A stretch of 64,000 nucleotides of DNA from positions 1 through 64,000 of the forward strand of contig NZ_QLLT01000015.1 of the NCBI RefSeq assembly GCF_003259315.1. The letters run 5' to 3'. Each line of letters opens with the position of its first letter. Within the stretch, counting starts at the first letter, position 1. The notes below the pieces were generated by a model. It was not told where the DNA came from and made no database searches. It saw nothing but the letters and a program-made list of their open reading frames with translations. A program made the position numbers and the translations under genes. Positions 15,646 to 24,295 of this stretch are shown in pieces. Origin of the DNA: Kitasatospora sp. SolWspMP-SS2h. GTDB taxonomy: Bacteria > Actinomycetota > Actinomycetes > Streptomycetales > Streptomycetaceae.

Positions 15646-16620
15646 CTACGGGTGGCGGTGCTGCCAGCCGGCCCAGGCGGAGGCGACCATCTCGCGCACG
15701 TCGTACCGGGCGCTCCAGCCGAGCTCCCGCCGGATCAGGTCGGCGGCGGCCACCACCCGGGCCGGGTCGCCGGGGCGGCGCGGGGCGATCTCGGCGGCCG
15801 TGTCGATGCCGGTGACCTCGGCGATCTCGGCGAGCATCTCGCGCACCGAGACGCCCTCGCCGCGGCCGATGTTCAGGGTCAGGTTGACCCGCTCGTCCGG
15901 CCCGGCCGCGTTCAGCCGGCGGACCGCCGCCAGGTGGGCGGAGGCGATGTCCGAGACGTGGATGAAGTCCCGGACGCAGGTGCCGTCCGGGGTCGGGTAG
16001 TCGGCGCCGAAGACCAGCGGGGCCCGGCCGGCCGCCAGCCGCTCGAACACCATCGGGACCAGGTTGGTGACGCCCTCGTCGGACAGCTCCGGGGTGGCCG
16101 CGCCCGCCACGTTGAAGTAGCGCAGCGCCACGGTGGACATCCCGTAGGCGGTGGCGGAGGCGTTCAGCAGCCACTCGCCGATCAGCTTGGTCTCGCCGTA
16201 CGGGTTGATCGGCGCGCACGGGGTGGACTCGGTGACCAGGTCGACGTCCGGCATGCCGTAGACGGCGGCGGAGGAGGAGAGCAGGATCCGGCGCACGCCG
16301 CCGGCCGCCGCGGCCTCCAGGACCAGGCGCAGGCCCTCGACGTTCTCCCGGTAGTAGTGCAGCGGCTCGCTGACCGACTCGCCGACCTGCTTCTTGGCGG
16401 CGATGTGCAGGATGCCGGTCACCCCGTGCTCGGCGATCACCTTGTCCAGCAGCGGCCGGTCCAGGGTGGAGCCCTCCACCAGGGGGACCCCGGCGGGCAG
16501 GCGGTCGGCCGAACCGCTGCTCAGGTCGTCCAGGACGACCACCGGCTCGCCCGCCCCGGCCAGTTCCTTGACTACGTGTCCGCCGATGTAACCGGCACCG
16601 CCGGTGATCAACCAGGTCAT
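15646..16620 (-). CDS. galE: UDP-glucose 4-epimerase GalE
   Basis: A 324-residue extended short-chain dehydrogenase that interconverts UDP-glucose and UDP-galactose using bound NAD. It has the Rossmann motif TGGAGYIGGHVV near the N-terminus, VLDDLSSG, the catalytic Ser-Tyr-Lys set in LLSSSAAVYG and INPYGETKLIGE (YxxxK), and the C-terminal GEGVSVREMLAEI with ARRPGDPARVVAAADL-type ending. Length is typical. It is divergent from the HtrA-like gene with 112 bases between. It is not next to galT or galK, so it probably serves cell-wall or glycan sugar supply. Confidence 0.94.
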   Translation of the reverse strand: MTWLITGGAGYIGGHVVKELAGAGEPVVVLDDLSSGSADRLPAGVPLVEGSTLDRPLLDKVIAEHGVTGILHIAAKKQVGESVSEPLHYYRENVEGLRLVLEAAAAGGVRRILLSSSAAVYGMPDVDLVTESTPCAPINPYGETKLIGEWLLNASATAYGMSTVALRYFNVAGAATPELSDEGVTNLVPMVFERLAAGRAPLVFGADYPTPDGTCVRDFIHVSDIASAHLAAVRRLNAAGPDERVNLTLNIGRGEGVSVREMLAEIAEVTGIDTAAEIAPRRPGDPARVVAAADLIRRELGWSARYDVREMVASAWAGWQHRHP

Positions 16621-16732
16621 GGCCCGATCCTAGACGCGCCCTTTTCCCGGTGCCGTGGTGTGTCCGCACGGGCATTCGGACATATCGGTGAAATAGTGAC
16701 AAAGCTCTGTCCAGCGACCGGAGGTGGCCGCC

Positions 16733-17854
16733 GTGCGCCCCAAGAAGGAACCGACCCGCCCGATCCCGGCCGGCCCCCGGCCGACCGGGCCCAAGCTGTG
16801 GCTCGGGCCCGTGGCGGCGCTCGCCTCGGCGGCGCTGCTGGTGACCGGCTGCTCCAGCTCCGGTTCCGGCTCCAGCTCCACCGCGGCGGCCAGCAGTTCC
16901 TCGTCCTCGTCGGCACCCGCCCCCTCCAGCAGCAACCAGCTGGAGCAGGACTACCAGCAGGTGATCTCCCAGGTGCTGCCCTCGGTGGTGCAGATCACCG
17001 CCGGGGACAGCCTCGGCTCCGGGATCGTCTTCGACGACAAGGGCGACATCGTCACCAACGCGCACGTGGTCGGCACCGCCACCACCTTCACCGTGACGCT
17101 GGCCAACAGCACCAAGCCGCTGGACGCCGCGCTGGTCGGCAGCTACCCGGACTCCGACCTCGCGGTGATCCGGCTCGACAACCCGCCCGGCGGCCTCAAG
17201 CCCGCCGCGTTCGCGGACAGCGCCAAGGTCGCGGTCGGGCAGATCACGCTGGCGATGGGCAGCCCGCTCGGCCTGTCCAGCAGCGTCACCCAGGGCATCG
17301 TCTCGGCGGTCGGGCGGACGGTCAGCGAGCCCAAGACCACCGATTCGCCGGGCGCCACCATCGGCAACATGGTGCAGACCTCGGCCGCGATCAACCCCGG
17401 CAACAGCGGCGGCGCGCTGGTCAACCTCTCCAGCCAGGTGATCGGGATCAACACGCTCACCGCCGTCGACCCGGAGCTGAACGGCTCGGCCGCGCCCGGC
17501 ATCGGCTTCGCCATCCCCGCCGCCACCGTGACGAGCATCGCCGACCAGCTGATCAAGGACGGCAAGGTCAGCAACTCCGGCCGGGCCGCGCTCGGGGTGA
17601 CCGTCCGCCCGTACTTCGACGCGAACTTCCAGCCGGCCGGCGCCGCGGTGGTCTCGGTGGTCGACGGCGGCCCGGCCGCCTCGGCCGGCCTCCAGGCGGG
17701 CGACGTGATCACCAAGGTCGGCGACACCGCGATCACCAGCCCCTCCGCGCTGACCACCGCGCTGGCCTCGCAGAGCCCCGGTGCCAAGGTCACCGTCGGC
17801 TACCAGCGGGACGGGCAGGACAAGACCGCGGAGGTCACCCTCGGGACGCTGTAG
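16733..17854 (+). CDS. HtrA/DegP-like serine protease lipoprotein with PDZ domain
   Basis: A 373-residue trypsin-like protease. The signal peptide ends in the lipobox LVTGC (C40), so it is predicted to be a membrane-anchored extracytoplasmic lipoprotein; a Ser-rich linker follows (about 41-68). The protease domain has the triad H111 (TNAHVVG), D142 (DSDLAVIRL) and S225 (NPGNSGGAL). The PDZ domain (about 280-370) has GPAASAGLQAGDVITKVGD. I chose the GTG at 16733, eight bases after GGAGG; a GTG at 16724 overlaps that site. HtrA proteins degrade or refold damaged secreted proteins. Divergent from galE, convergent with the sensor kinase. Confidence 0.94.
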   Translation: MRPKKEPTRPIPAGPRPTGPKLWLGPVAALASAALLVTGCSSSGSGSSSTAAASSSSSSSAPAPSSSNQLEQDYQQVISQVLPSVVQITAGDSLGSGIVFDDKGDIVTNAHVVGTATTFTVTLANSTKPLDAALVGSYPDSDLAVIRLDNPPGGLKPAAFADSAKVAVGQITLAMGSPLGLSSSVTQGIVSAVGRTVSEPKTTDSPGATIGNMVQTSAAINPGNSGGALVNLSSQVIGINTLTAVDPELNGSAAPGIGFAIPAATVTSIADQLIKDGKVSNSGRAALGVTVRPYFDANFQPAGAAVVSVVDGGPAASAGLQAGDVITKVGDTAITSPSALTTALASQSPGAKVTVGYQRDGQDKTAEVTLGTL

Positions 17855-17870
17855 CCCGCCCGACAGACCC

Positions 17871-17916
17871 GGGCCCGGAGTGCCGTACCGCGCAAGGGAG
17901 GCGGCACTCCGGGCCC
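17871..17916. terminator. Bidirectional terminator between HtrA-like and kinase genes
   Basis: A perfect 15-bp stem (17871-17885 with 17902-17916) with a 16-base loop sits between the convergent protease and sensor-kinase genes. Confidence 0.75.
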
Positions 17917-17963
17917 GTCCACGTCCGCCCCCGGCCCGGCCCGCCCGGCCGGGGCGGCGTCGT

Positions 17964-19118
17964 TCAGCCCCGGTGGCCGGCCCGGGTGTGCCAGGGCAGC
18001 TCGACCGTCACCGAGGTCGGGCCCTCCGCCGGGCTCTCCACCACGAACACGCCGTCCACCGACTCGGCGCGCTCGACCAGGCCGGCCAGCCCGCCGCCGG
18101 GGTGCACCCGGGCCCCGCCGCGGCCGTCGTCCCGCACCGTCAGCATCAGCCGGTCGTCCTGGCGCCAGACGTCCACCGAGGCGCTGCGGGCGCCGGAGTG
18201 CTTGGAGGCGTTGGTCAGCAGCTCGCTGACGGTGAAGTAGGCGATGCCCTCGACCGCGGAGTCCGGCCGCCCGCCGCCCAGCTCGACGTGCACCCGGACG
18301 CCGCCGGGCAGCGTGCAGCGGGCCGCGACCGAGGAGAGCGCCGCGTCCAGCCCGCGGTCGGTGAGCACCGCGGGGTGGATGCCGCGGGCCAGGTCGCGCA
18401 GCTCCCGCAGGGCCAGCTTGACCTCGCCGTGCGCCGCGTCGACCATCTGCCGGGCCGCCGCCGGGTCCTCCGCCAGCTTCTCCCTGGCCAGGCCCAGGTC
18501 CATCGCCAGCGCGACCAGCCGGGCCTGCGCGCCGTCGTGCAGGTCCCGTTCGATCCGGCGCAGGTCGGCCGCGGCGGTGTCGACCACCACGCCCCGGTCG
18601 TCCTCCAGCTCGCGGACCCGCTCGGCCAGCGCACCCGGCGCCAGCAGCACCTCCACCAGCCACCGGGAGACCGCGCCGATCGCCCGCATCGCCCAGGGCA
18701 GCACCGGCCAGCCGACCACCAGCAGCACCAGCGTCAGCGTGAAGCCGAGGATCCCCCAGATCAGCAGCACCACGCAGTACAGCGCCGAGCGCCAGCCCAG
18801 CCCGTCGGCCAGCGAGGCCGTCACCCGGCCGGCCGGCCCGGTCCGGCTCGGGCGCAGCGGCTCCGGCTCGGCGACCGAGCTGCCCAGATCGGCCCGCGCC
18901 CGGGCCCGGGCCAGCCGCCCGAACCAGCGGCAGCAGCCCAGCCCGAAGGCCAGCAGCGGCAGCCCGATCACCGTCACCGCCAGGCCCAGCCCGGCCGTCA
19001 GCAGCACCGCCGTCACGGCGAACCCGGCCACCCCGACCGGCAGGTTCAGCAGCGAATTCCGCACCTCCCGCCACAGCCGTGCCCCGTACAACGACGGGCG
19101 CTTCGCCTCGTCCTCCAT
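17964..19118 (-). CDS. Sensor histidine kinase (HPK7 type), orphan
   Basis: A 384-residue membrane histidine kinase. The N-terminal half has hydrophobic segments in two pairs (about residues 20-62 and 105-145), a 'sensor' layout common in streptomycetes. The phosphoacceptor region is R-R-I-E-R-D-L-H-D-G-A-Q-A-R-L (H about residue 203), as in NarL-partner kinases. The ATPase domain has ELLTNASKHSGA (N box) and DDGRGG. The ATG at 19116-19118 follows AGGAG; an earlier ATG would add 29 less plausible residues. No response regulator gene is adjacent, so its partner is elsewhere. It is divergent from nuoA. Confidence 0.9.
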   Translation of the reverse strand: MEDEAKRPSLYGARLWREVRNSLLNLPVGVAGFAVTAVLLTAGLGLAVTVIGLPLLAFGLGCCRWFGRLARARARADLGSSVAEPEPLRPSRTGPAGRVTASLADGLGWRSALYCVVLLIWGILGFTLTLVLLVVGWPVLPWAMRAIGAVSRWLVEVLLAPGALAERVRELEDDRGVVVDTAAADLRRIERDLHDGAQARLVALAMDLGLAREKLAEDPAAARQMVDAAHGEVKLALRELRDLARGIHPAVLTDRGLDAALSSVAARCTLPGGVRVHVELGGGRPDSAVEGIAYFTVSELLTNASKHSGARSASVDVWRQDDRLMLTVRDDGRGGARVHPGGGLAGLVERAESVDGVFVVESPAEGPTSVTVELPWHTRAGHRG

Positions 19119-19427
19119 GGTCGGCGCCCTCTCCTGGTGGTCTCGCCGTGCTTCGTCGATCACCAGCATCCCGTTCGGCGACCGCCCCCCGCCATGGTGC
19201 TGCACACCGTCTTCTTCCGGGGGTTATCCCCACCCCCCGACCTGCACCCAGGGCCCGGACCGGCCCCGGAGCGGTCTCGGAGCGGTCGCGGACGGAATTC
19301 CGCCGGTGTCCGCCGGAAGTCCACCGGACGTCTTGCAGGACGGGCAGGTGGCGGAGTAAACGAGCGGTACACATAGACTCCCGCGATAGCGATGGTTATG
19401 GACGGGCAAAGAAGAAGGGCGTGACCC
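19119..19427. other. Divergent region between sensor kinase and nuoA
   Basis: A 309-base gap that must contain the promoters of the kinase and of the nuo operon. A -10-like TAGACT at 19374-19379 is 49 bases before nuoA but lacks a convincing -35. GC-rich short repeats (CGGAGCGGT-like, around 19265-19285) are visible. No gene seen. Confidence 0.45.
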
Positions 19428-19835
19428 ATGGAGTGGCAGCCGCTCGCTGCCGACCCCGCTGCCGGCAGCGGCTACTTCGACGCCTACGCGGCGATCGGTC
19501 TGCTGGCGGTCATCGGCGTCCTCTTCGTCGTGGTGGCCTTCACCGCGAACCGCCTGCTGCGACCGGTGGTCGACACCCCCGAGAAGCTGCTCGCCTACGA
19601 GTGCGGGGTCGACCCGGTCGGCGAGGGCTGGGCGCACACCCAGATCCGGTACTACGTCTACGCCTTCCTCTACGTGATCTTCGCGGTCGACGCGATCTAC
19701 CTGTTCCCGTGGGCCACGGTGTTCGCCGCCGCCGGCTTCGGGGCGGCCACGCTGGTGGAGATGTTCGTCTTCATCGGATTCCTCGCGGTCGGACTGCTCT
19801 ACGCCTGGAAGAAGGGCGTTCTGGAATGGACGTGA
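19428..19835 (+). CDS. nuoA: NADH-quinone oxidoreductase subunit A
   Basis: A 135-residue membrane subunit of complex I. Three helices are clear (about residues 18-40, 73-95, 100-125). The family signature YECGVDPVGEGWAHTQIRYY follows the first helix at about 57-76, with the conserved Cys in a loop that contributes to the quinone site region. First gene of a ten-gene cluster; its stop overlaps nuoB by ten bases. This is the second, incomplete nuo set known in streptomycetes rather than the full 14-gene operon, judged by what follows. Confidence 0.95.
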   Translation: MEWQPLAADPAAGSGYFDAYAAIGLLAVIGVLFVVVAFTANRLLRPVVDTPEKLLAYECGVDPVGEGWAHTQIRYYVYAFLYVIFAVDAIYLFPWATVFAAAGFGAATLVEMFVFIGFLAVGLLYAWKKGVLEWT

Positions 19836-20455
19836 CGCACTCGCACGGGACGCCCGGCTCCGGCCCCGTCCCGCTCGGCCTCCCCGACCCGGCCCGCCCC
19901 GGTGCCGCCGTCGAGCAGCGCCGCCTCGGCCCGCTGGCCCGGCTCGCCCCGGACCCGGTCAAGGTGGTGCTCAACTGGGGCCGCCGCTACAGCCTCTGGT
20001 GCTTCAACTTCGGACTGGCCTGCTGCGCGATCGAGTTCATCGCCGCGTCGATGGCCAAGCACGACTTCATCCGGATGGGTGTCATCCCGTTCGCGCCCGG
20101 CCCCCGGCAGGCCGACCTGATGATCGTCTCGGGCACCGTCACCGACAAGATGGCCCCCGCCGTCAAGCGCCTGTACGAGCAGATGCCCGAACCGAAGTAC
20201 GTCATCTCCTTCGGCGCCTGCGCCAACTCCGGCGGCCCGTACTGGGACTCGTACTCCGTCACCAAGGGCGTCGACCAGATCATCCCGGTCGACGTCTACG
20301 TGCCCGGCTGCCCGCCCCGGCCCGAGGCGCTGCTCCAGGGCATCCTCAAGCTCCAGGAGAAGATCGCCGCCGAGGACGTGCCGCAGCGCTACGCCGCGCC
20401 CGCCGCCGCGCTGGGCCGCCCGCTGCGCACCGCGCCCGGGGAGGAGGGGCAGTGA
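19826..20455 (+). CDS. nuoB: NADH-quinone oxidoreductase subunit B
   Basis: A 209-residue complex I subunit holding iron-sulfur cluster N2, the last electron carrier before quinone. All four ligand cysteines are in place: the tandem pair in FGLACCAIEF, one in SFGACANSGG and one in VPGCPPRPEAL. An N-terminal extension of about 45 residues precedes the conserved NWGRRYSLWCFNFG. The ATG lies inside the end of nuoA (ten-base overlap), and its stop overlaps the nuoC start as GTGA, so translation is coupled on both sides. Confidence 0.95.
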   Translation: MDVTHSHGTPGSGPVPLGLPDPARPGAAVEQRRLGPLARLAPDPVKVVLNWGRRYSLWCFNFGLACCAIEFIAASMAKHDFIRMGVIPFAPGPRQADLMIVSGTVTDKMAPAVKRLYEQMPEPKYVISFGACANSGGPYWDSYSVTKGVDQIIPVDVYVPGCPPRPEALLQGILKLQEKIAAEDVPQRYAAPAAALGRPLRTAPGEEGQ

Positions 20456-22134
20456 CCGACACCCCGGACACCTCCGGGACGCCCGAGCAGGCACCCGAAC
20501 CGGCACCGGAGCCGACCCCCGCCGAGCGCACCGCCGCGGCCGTCGGCCCCTGGGCGACCGCCGCCGAGGCGTACGACCTGCTCACCGTCGACGTGCCCGC
20601 CGAGCACTGGATCGAGGCGCTCACCGCCGCCCGCGACACCCTCGGACTGGCCTTCCTGGACTGGCTGAGCGCCGTCGACGACCTCGACCGGGGCTTCGCG
20701 GTCTGCGCGCACCTGGCCGCCGTCGGCGAGCCCGGCGGCGTGCGCCGGCTGCTGCTGCGCACCCGGGTGCCGCGCGAGAAGGCCGCGCTGCCCACCGCCG
20801 TCGGGGTGTACGCCGGTGCCGCCTGGCACGAGCGGGAGACCCTGGAGATGTTCGGCATCGAGTTCCCGGGCCACCCGCACCCCGTCACCCTGCTGCTGCC
20901 CGACGGCTTCGAGGGCCACCCGCTGCGCAAGGACTTCGTGCTGGCCGCCCGGGTCGCCAAGGACTGGCCCGGCGCCAAGGAGCCCGGCGAGTCCGCCGAC
21001 CACGGCGGCCCGGCCCGGCGCAAGATGCAGCCCGCCGGCGTCCCCGACCCGAACGAGTGGGGCCCGCTCAAGGGCACCCTGCCGCCGGTCGCCGAACGCC
21101 CCGCCCGCGGCGCGCGGGCCGGCGCGGCCGCCGGCGTCGACCGCCCGCGCCGCACCCGCAGCGTCGAGACCGGCTCCGCGAGCCAGGCCGCCCCGGCCGC
21201 CGGCACCGCCCCCGAGACCCCGCCGGTCCGCGCCGACCGCCCGCGCCGCACCCGCAGCGTCGGCGAGGGCTCCGTCAGCCAGGCCACCCCCGCAACCCCG
21301 GCCGAACAGCCCGAGCCCCCGCGCCGCGCCGCCCGCACCCAGTCGTCCGACGCCCCGTGGCACGCGCCCGTCCCGGCCCACGACGAGCAGCCCGAGCCCG
21401 GGCGGGCGAAGCCGGAGCAGGCCGGGCTGGTGAAGCCCGAGCAGGCTGAGCAGCCCGGGTCGGCGAAGCCGGAACAGCCGCAGCCGGAGTCGGAATCCGG
21501 GCCTGAGCAGGTCGCGCAGCCCGGGTCGGCGGAGCCGGAACAGCCGCAGGCTGGGCAGGCCGAGTCGGTGGAGAGCGAGCAGGACGGGCAGGCCAGGTCG
21601 GCAGAGCCTGGGCTGGTGGAGCCGGAGCAGGCTGAGCAGGCCGGGTCGGCGGAGCCCGAGCAGGCCGAGCAGACCGAATCGGTGAAGAGCGAGCAGGCCG
21701 CGTCGGCAGAGCCGGAGCAGGTCGAGCATGCCGGGCTGGTGAAGCCGGAACAGCCGAGGCCCGAGCAGGTCGAGCAGGCCGGGCTGGTGAAGCCGGAACA
21801 GCCGAGGCCCGAGCAGGTCGAGCAGGCCGGGCTGGTGAAGCCCGAGCAGGCTGAGCGGCCCGGGTCGGCGCGGCCGGAACAGTCGCGGCCTGAGCACCCC
21901 GGGTCGGTGGAGAGCGAACAGGCCGGGCAGGCCGGGTCGGCAGGGCCCGGACGGGCGGGGCCGGAGCAGGCGCAGCCCGGGTCGGCGCAGCCGGAACAGC
22001 CGCAGCCCGAACAGTCGCCGCCCGAGTCGGCGGAGCCGGAGTCCGGGCCGGAGCAGGCCGGGCAATCCGGGCAGTCGCGGTCGGAGCGGCCGCAGTCCGA
22101 GCGTCCCACCGAGCAGGACGGAGACAGCGCGTGA
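20452..22134 (+). CDS. nuoC: NADH-quinone oxidoreductase subunit C with a ~350-residue repetitive tail
   Basis: A 560-residue protein whose first ~175 residues are a normal NuoC (30-kDa) domain, with GVYAGAAWHERETLEMFGIE at about 119-138 and LLPDGFEGHPLRKDFVL at 148-164. A conserved streptomycete extension follows (KMQPAGVPDPNEWGPLKG, 191-208). From about 211 to the end the sequence is a low-complexity Pro/Glu/Gln/Ala/Gly/Ser tail. It starts with two DRPRRTRSV motifs and continues with dozens of EPEQ/KPEQ units, including a perfect 48-bp DNA repeat. No frame break is needed: the stop overlaps the nuoH GTG. Normal NuoC is about 180-250 residues, so the tail is exceptional. It lacks a fused NuoD. 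Confidence 0.9.
   Translation: MTDTPDTSGTPEQAPEPAPEPTPAERTAAAVGPWATAAEAYDLLTVDVPAEHWIEALTAARDTLGLAFLDWLSAVDDLDRGFAVCAHLAAVGEPGGVRRLLLRTRVPREKAALPTAVGVYAGAAWHERETLEMFGIEFPGHPHPVTLLLPDGFEGHPLRKDFVLAARVAKDWPGAKEPGESADHGGPARRKMQPAGVPDPNEWGPLKGTLPPVAERPARGARAGAAAGVDRPRRTRSVETGSASQAAPAAGTAPETPPVRADRPRRTRSVGEGSVSQATPATPAEQPEPPRRAARTQSSDAPWHAPVPAHDEQPEPGRAKPEQAGLVKPEQAEQPGSAKPEQPQPESESGPEQVAQPGSAEPEQPQAGQAESVESEQDGQARSAEPGLVEPEQAEQAGSAEPEQAEQTESVKSEQAASAEPEQVEHAGLVKPEQPRPEQVEQAGLVKPEQPRPEQVEQAGLVKPEQAERPGSARPEQSRPEHPGSVESEQAGQAGSAGPGRAGPEQAQPGSAQPEQPQPEQSPPESAEPESGPEQAGQSGQSRSERPQSERPTEQDGDSA
21730..21840 (+). repeat. 48-bp perfect tandem repeat inside nuoC tail
   Basis: Two exact copies of a 48-base unit (21730-21777 and 21778-21825) and the first 15 bases of a third encode AGLVKPEQPRPEQVEQ. 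They are the most recent duplication in a longer degenerate array covering about 21390-22100, whose units are built from GAGCAG and GCCGGG blocks. Confidence 0.95.
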
Positions 22135-23090
22135 ACCTCCTCGACACGCTGCTGCGCTGTGTCGGCACGCTGGTGGCGTTCCTGGTGCTGCCGCTGGTGG
22201 TCGGCCAGGCCGAGCACAAGGTGATGGCGCACATGCAGGGCCGGCTCGGTCCGATGTACGCGGGCGGGTTCCACGGGTGGGCGCAACTGGTCGCGGACGG
22301 GGTGAAGTTCGCCCAGAAGGAGAACGTCGTCCCGTCCGGGGCCGACCGGCGGATCTTCCAACTGGCCCCGGCCGTCGCGCTGCTGCCGTACCTACTGGTG
22401 CTGCTGGTGATCCCGGTCGGGCCGGACGGGATGGTCGGCCAGGTGGTCGACGCGGGCATCTTCTTCGTGCTGGCCGTGATGGGCGTCGGCGTGCTGGGCT
22501 CGCTGATGGCGGGGTGGGCGTCGGCCAACAAGTTCTCGCTGCTGGGCGCGCTGCGCACGGCCGCGCAGTTGATGTCGTACGAGCTGCCGATGCTGCTGGC
22601 CGCCGCCTCGGTGGCGATGGCGGCGGGCACCGTCTCGCTGCCGGGCATCGTGGACGCCTTCCACTGGTGGTGGGTGCCGTGGCAGTTGATCGGCGCGTTC
22701 GTGTTCTTCACGGCCGGGCTGGCCGAGTTGCAGCGTCCGCCGTTCGACATGCCGGTGGCCGACTCGGAGATCATCTTCGGCGCGTACACCGAGTACACCG
22801 GCCTGCGCTTCGCGCTGTTCCTGCTCGCCGAGTACGCGGGCATCGTGGTGCTCTGCGGCCTGACCTCGGTGCTGTTCCTGGGCGGCTGGCACGGCCCGTT
22901 CTCGGACGGCCTCGGCTGGCTGTGGACGCTGGTGAAGACCTTCGCGCTGGCCTTCGTGGTGCTCTGGCTGCGGGTCACCTACCCGCGGCTGCGCGAGGAC
23001 CAGCTGATGCGCTTCGCGTGGACGGTGCTGATCCCGCTGGCGCTGGCCCAGCTCGCCCTGACCGGCATCATCAAGGTGGCGATCTCGTAA
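22131..23090 (+). CDS. nuoH: NADH-quinone oxidoreductase subunit H
   Basis: A 319-residue membrane subunit with about eight helices, which forms the link between the quinone pocket and the proton-pumping arm. Diagnostic stretches are AEHKVMAHMQGRLGPMYAGGFHGW near the N-terminus (read as AEHKVMAHMQGRLGPM), DGVKFAQKENVVPSGADR, ELQRPPFDMPVADSEIIFG and YTEYTGLRFALFLLAEY. All acidic residues lining the quinone channel in these motifs are present. GTG start overlaps the nuoC stop. It follows nuoC directly, with no nuoD, E, F or G in between. Confidence 0.95.
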   Translation: MNLLDTLLRCVGTLVAFLVLPLVVGQAEHKVMAHMQGRLGPMYAGGFHGWAQLVADGVKFAQKENVVPSGADRRIFQLAPAVALLPYLLVLLVIPVGPDGMVGQVVDAGIFFVLAVMGVGVLGSLMAGWASANKFSLLGALRTAAQLMSYELPMLLAAASVAMAAGTVSLPGIVDAFHWWWVPWQLIGAFVFFTAGLAELQRPPFDMPVADSEIIFGAYTEYTGLRFALFLLAEYAGIVVLCGLTSVLFLGGWHGPFSDGLGWLWTLVKTFALAFVVLWLRVTYPRLREDQLMRFAWTVLIPLALAQLALTGIIKVAIS

Positions 23091-23650
23091 TGGGAATTCC
23101 CGGCTCCGGCCTGGCCAAGGGCCTGGCCGTCACCCTGCGCACGATGGTGCGGAAGACCGTCACCGCGCAGTACCCCGACGTGCAGCCCGACCTGCCGCCG
23201 CGCTCGCGCGGCGTGATCGCGCTGCTGGAGGAGAACTGCACGGTCTGCATGCTGTGCGCCCGCGAGTGCCCGGACTGGTGCATCTACATCGACTCCCACA
23301 AGGAGACGCTGCCCGCCGCCGACCCGAACGCCCGCGCCCGCACCCGCAACGTGCTGGACCGCTTCGCGATCGACTTCTCGCTCTGCATGTACTGCGGGAT
23401 CTGCGTCGAGGTCTGCCCGTTCGACGCGCTGTTCTGGTCCCCGGAGTTCGAGTACGCGGAGACCGACATCCGCGAGCTCACCCACGAGCGCGAGCGGCTG
23501 CGCGAGTGGATGTGGACCGTCCCGCCGCCGCCCGCGCACGACGCCGCGGCGGAGGAGCCCAAGGAGATCGCCATGGCCCGCAAGGCCGCCGACAAGCTGG
23601 CCGCCGCCGCCGCGGCGGCGGCCTCCGCCGAGGAGGGTGGGGAGAGTTGA
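23090..23650 (+). CDS. nuoI: NADH-quinone oxidoreductase subunit I (ferredoxin-like)
   Basis: A 186-residue subunit with two 4Fe-4S clusters (N6a/N6b): CTVCMLCARECPDWC and CMYCGICVEVCPFDAL, both intact. A C-terminal extension after about residue 135 is rich in Glu and Ala, with an Ala run. The ATG shares one base with the nuoH stop (TAATG). In an ordinary complex I these clusters pass electrons from NuoG to NuoB; no NuoG is encoded here. Confidence 0.95.
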   Translation: MGIPGSGLAKGLAVTLRTMVRKTVTAQYPDVQPDLPPRSRGVIALLEENCTVCMLCARECPDWCIYIDSHKETLPAADPNARARTRNVLDRFAIDFSLCMYCGICVEVCPFDALFWSPEFEYAETDIRELTHERERLREWMWTVPPPPAHDAAAEEPKEIAMARKAADKLAAAAAAAASAEEGGES

Positions 23651-24294
23651 GCACCCTGCTGGCCGCGGCGGGCTCGCTGGAGCCCGCCGCGCGCTCGTAC
23701 CTCTCGCCGACCGGGCAGGAGATCGTCTTCCTGCTGGTCGGTGTGCTCGTGCTCGGTGCCGCCGTGGTCTCGGTGACCACCCGCCAGTTGGTGCACGCCG
23801 CGCTCTGGCTGGTGGTCGCGCTGGGCGGGCTGGCGGTCGAGTTCCTGCTGCTGACGGCCGAGTTCGTGGCCTGGGTGCAGGTGCTGGTGTACCTGGGCTC
23901 GGTGATCGTGCTGGTGCTGTTCGGCCTGATGCTGACCCGTGCCCCGATCGGCCGCTCCCCGGACGCCGACTCCGGCAACCGCCCGGCCGCGCTCGCCGTC
24001 GGCCTGGCCTCCGCCGCGACCCTGGTCACCCTGGTGGTGGACGCGTTCCGCTCGTCCTGGATCGACCTGTCCGGCGCGGCCGGCACCACCCGGCTGACCG
24101 GTGAGTACCTGTTCTCGCACTGGGTGCTGCCGTTCGAGGCGCTCTCGGTGCTGCTGCTCGCCGCCCTGGTCGGCGCGATCGTGCTCTCCCGCACCGGGGA
24201 CGGCCGGGCCCGGCCCCGGGCCGGGAAGCTGCGCGCCGGGCAGCCGCGCACCGGGCAGCCGCGCACCGCCCCGACCGAGCCGAAGGAGCGCTGA
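23647..24294 (+). CDS. nuoJ: NADH-quinone oxidoreductase subunit J
   Basis: A 215-residue membrane subunit with five helices; the third contains the conserved V-Q-V-L-V-Y-L-G-S-V-I-V-L-V-L-F segment whose pi-bulge takes part in proton coupling. The best start is the TTG at 23647, overlapping the nuoI stop as TTGA with GGGGAGAG just upstream. The C-terminal 30 residues are basic and repeat RAGQPRTGQPRT. Downstream nuoK begins one base after its stop. Confidence 0.92.
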   Translation: MSTLLAAAGSLEPAARSYLSPTGQEIVFLLVGVLVLGAAVVSVTTRQLVHAALWLVVALGGLAVEFLLLTAEFVAWVQVLVYLGSVIVLVLFGLMLTRAPIGRSPDADSGNRPAALAVGLASAATLVTLVVDAFRSSWIDLSGAAGTTRLTGEYLFSHWVLPFEALSVLLLAALVGAIVLSRTGDGRARPRAGKLRAGQPRTGQPRTAPTEPKER

Positions 24295-24295
24295 C

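Noticed and set aside
21390..22100. CRISPR-like array because of regular repeats
   Set aside because: The repeats are tandem, degenerate, in frame, without unique spacers, and coding.
20346..22361. Open frame antisense to nuoC with many CSGCGCSG-like repeats, looking like a Cys-rich protein
   Set aside because: It is the reverse of the PEQ-repeat tail of nuoC and continues into nuoB and nuoH; no start context or family.
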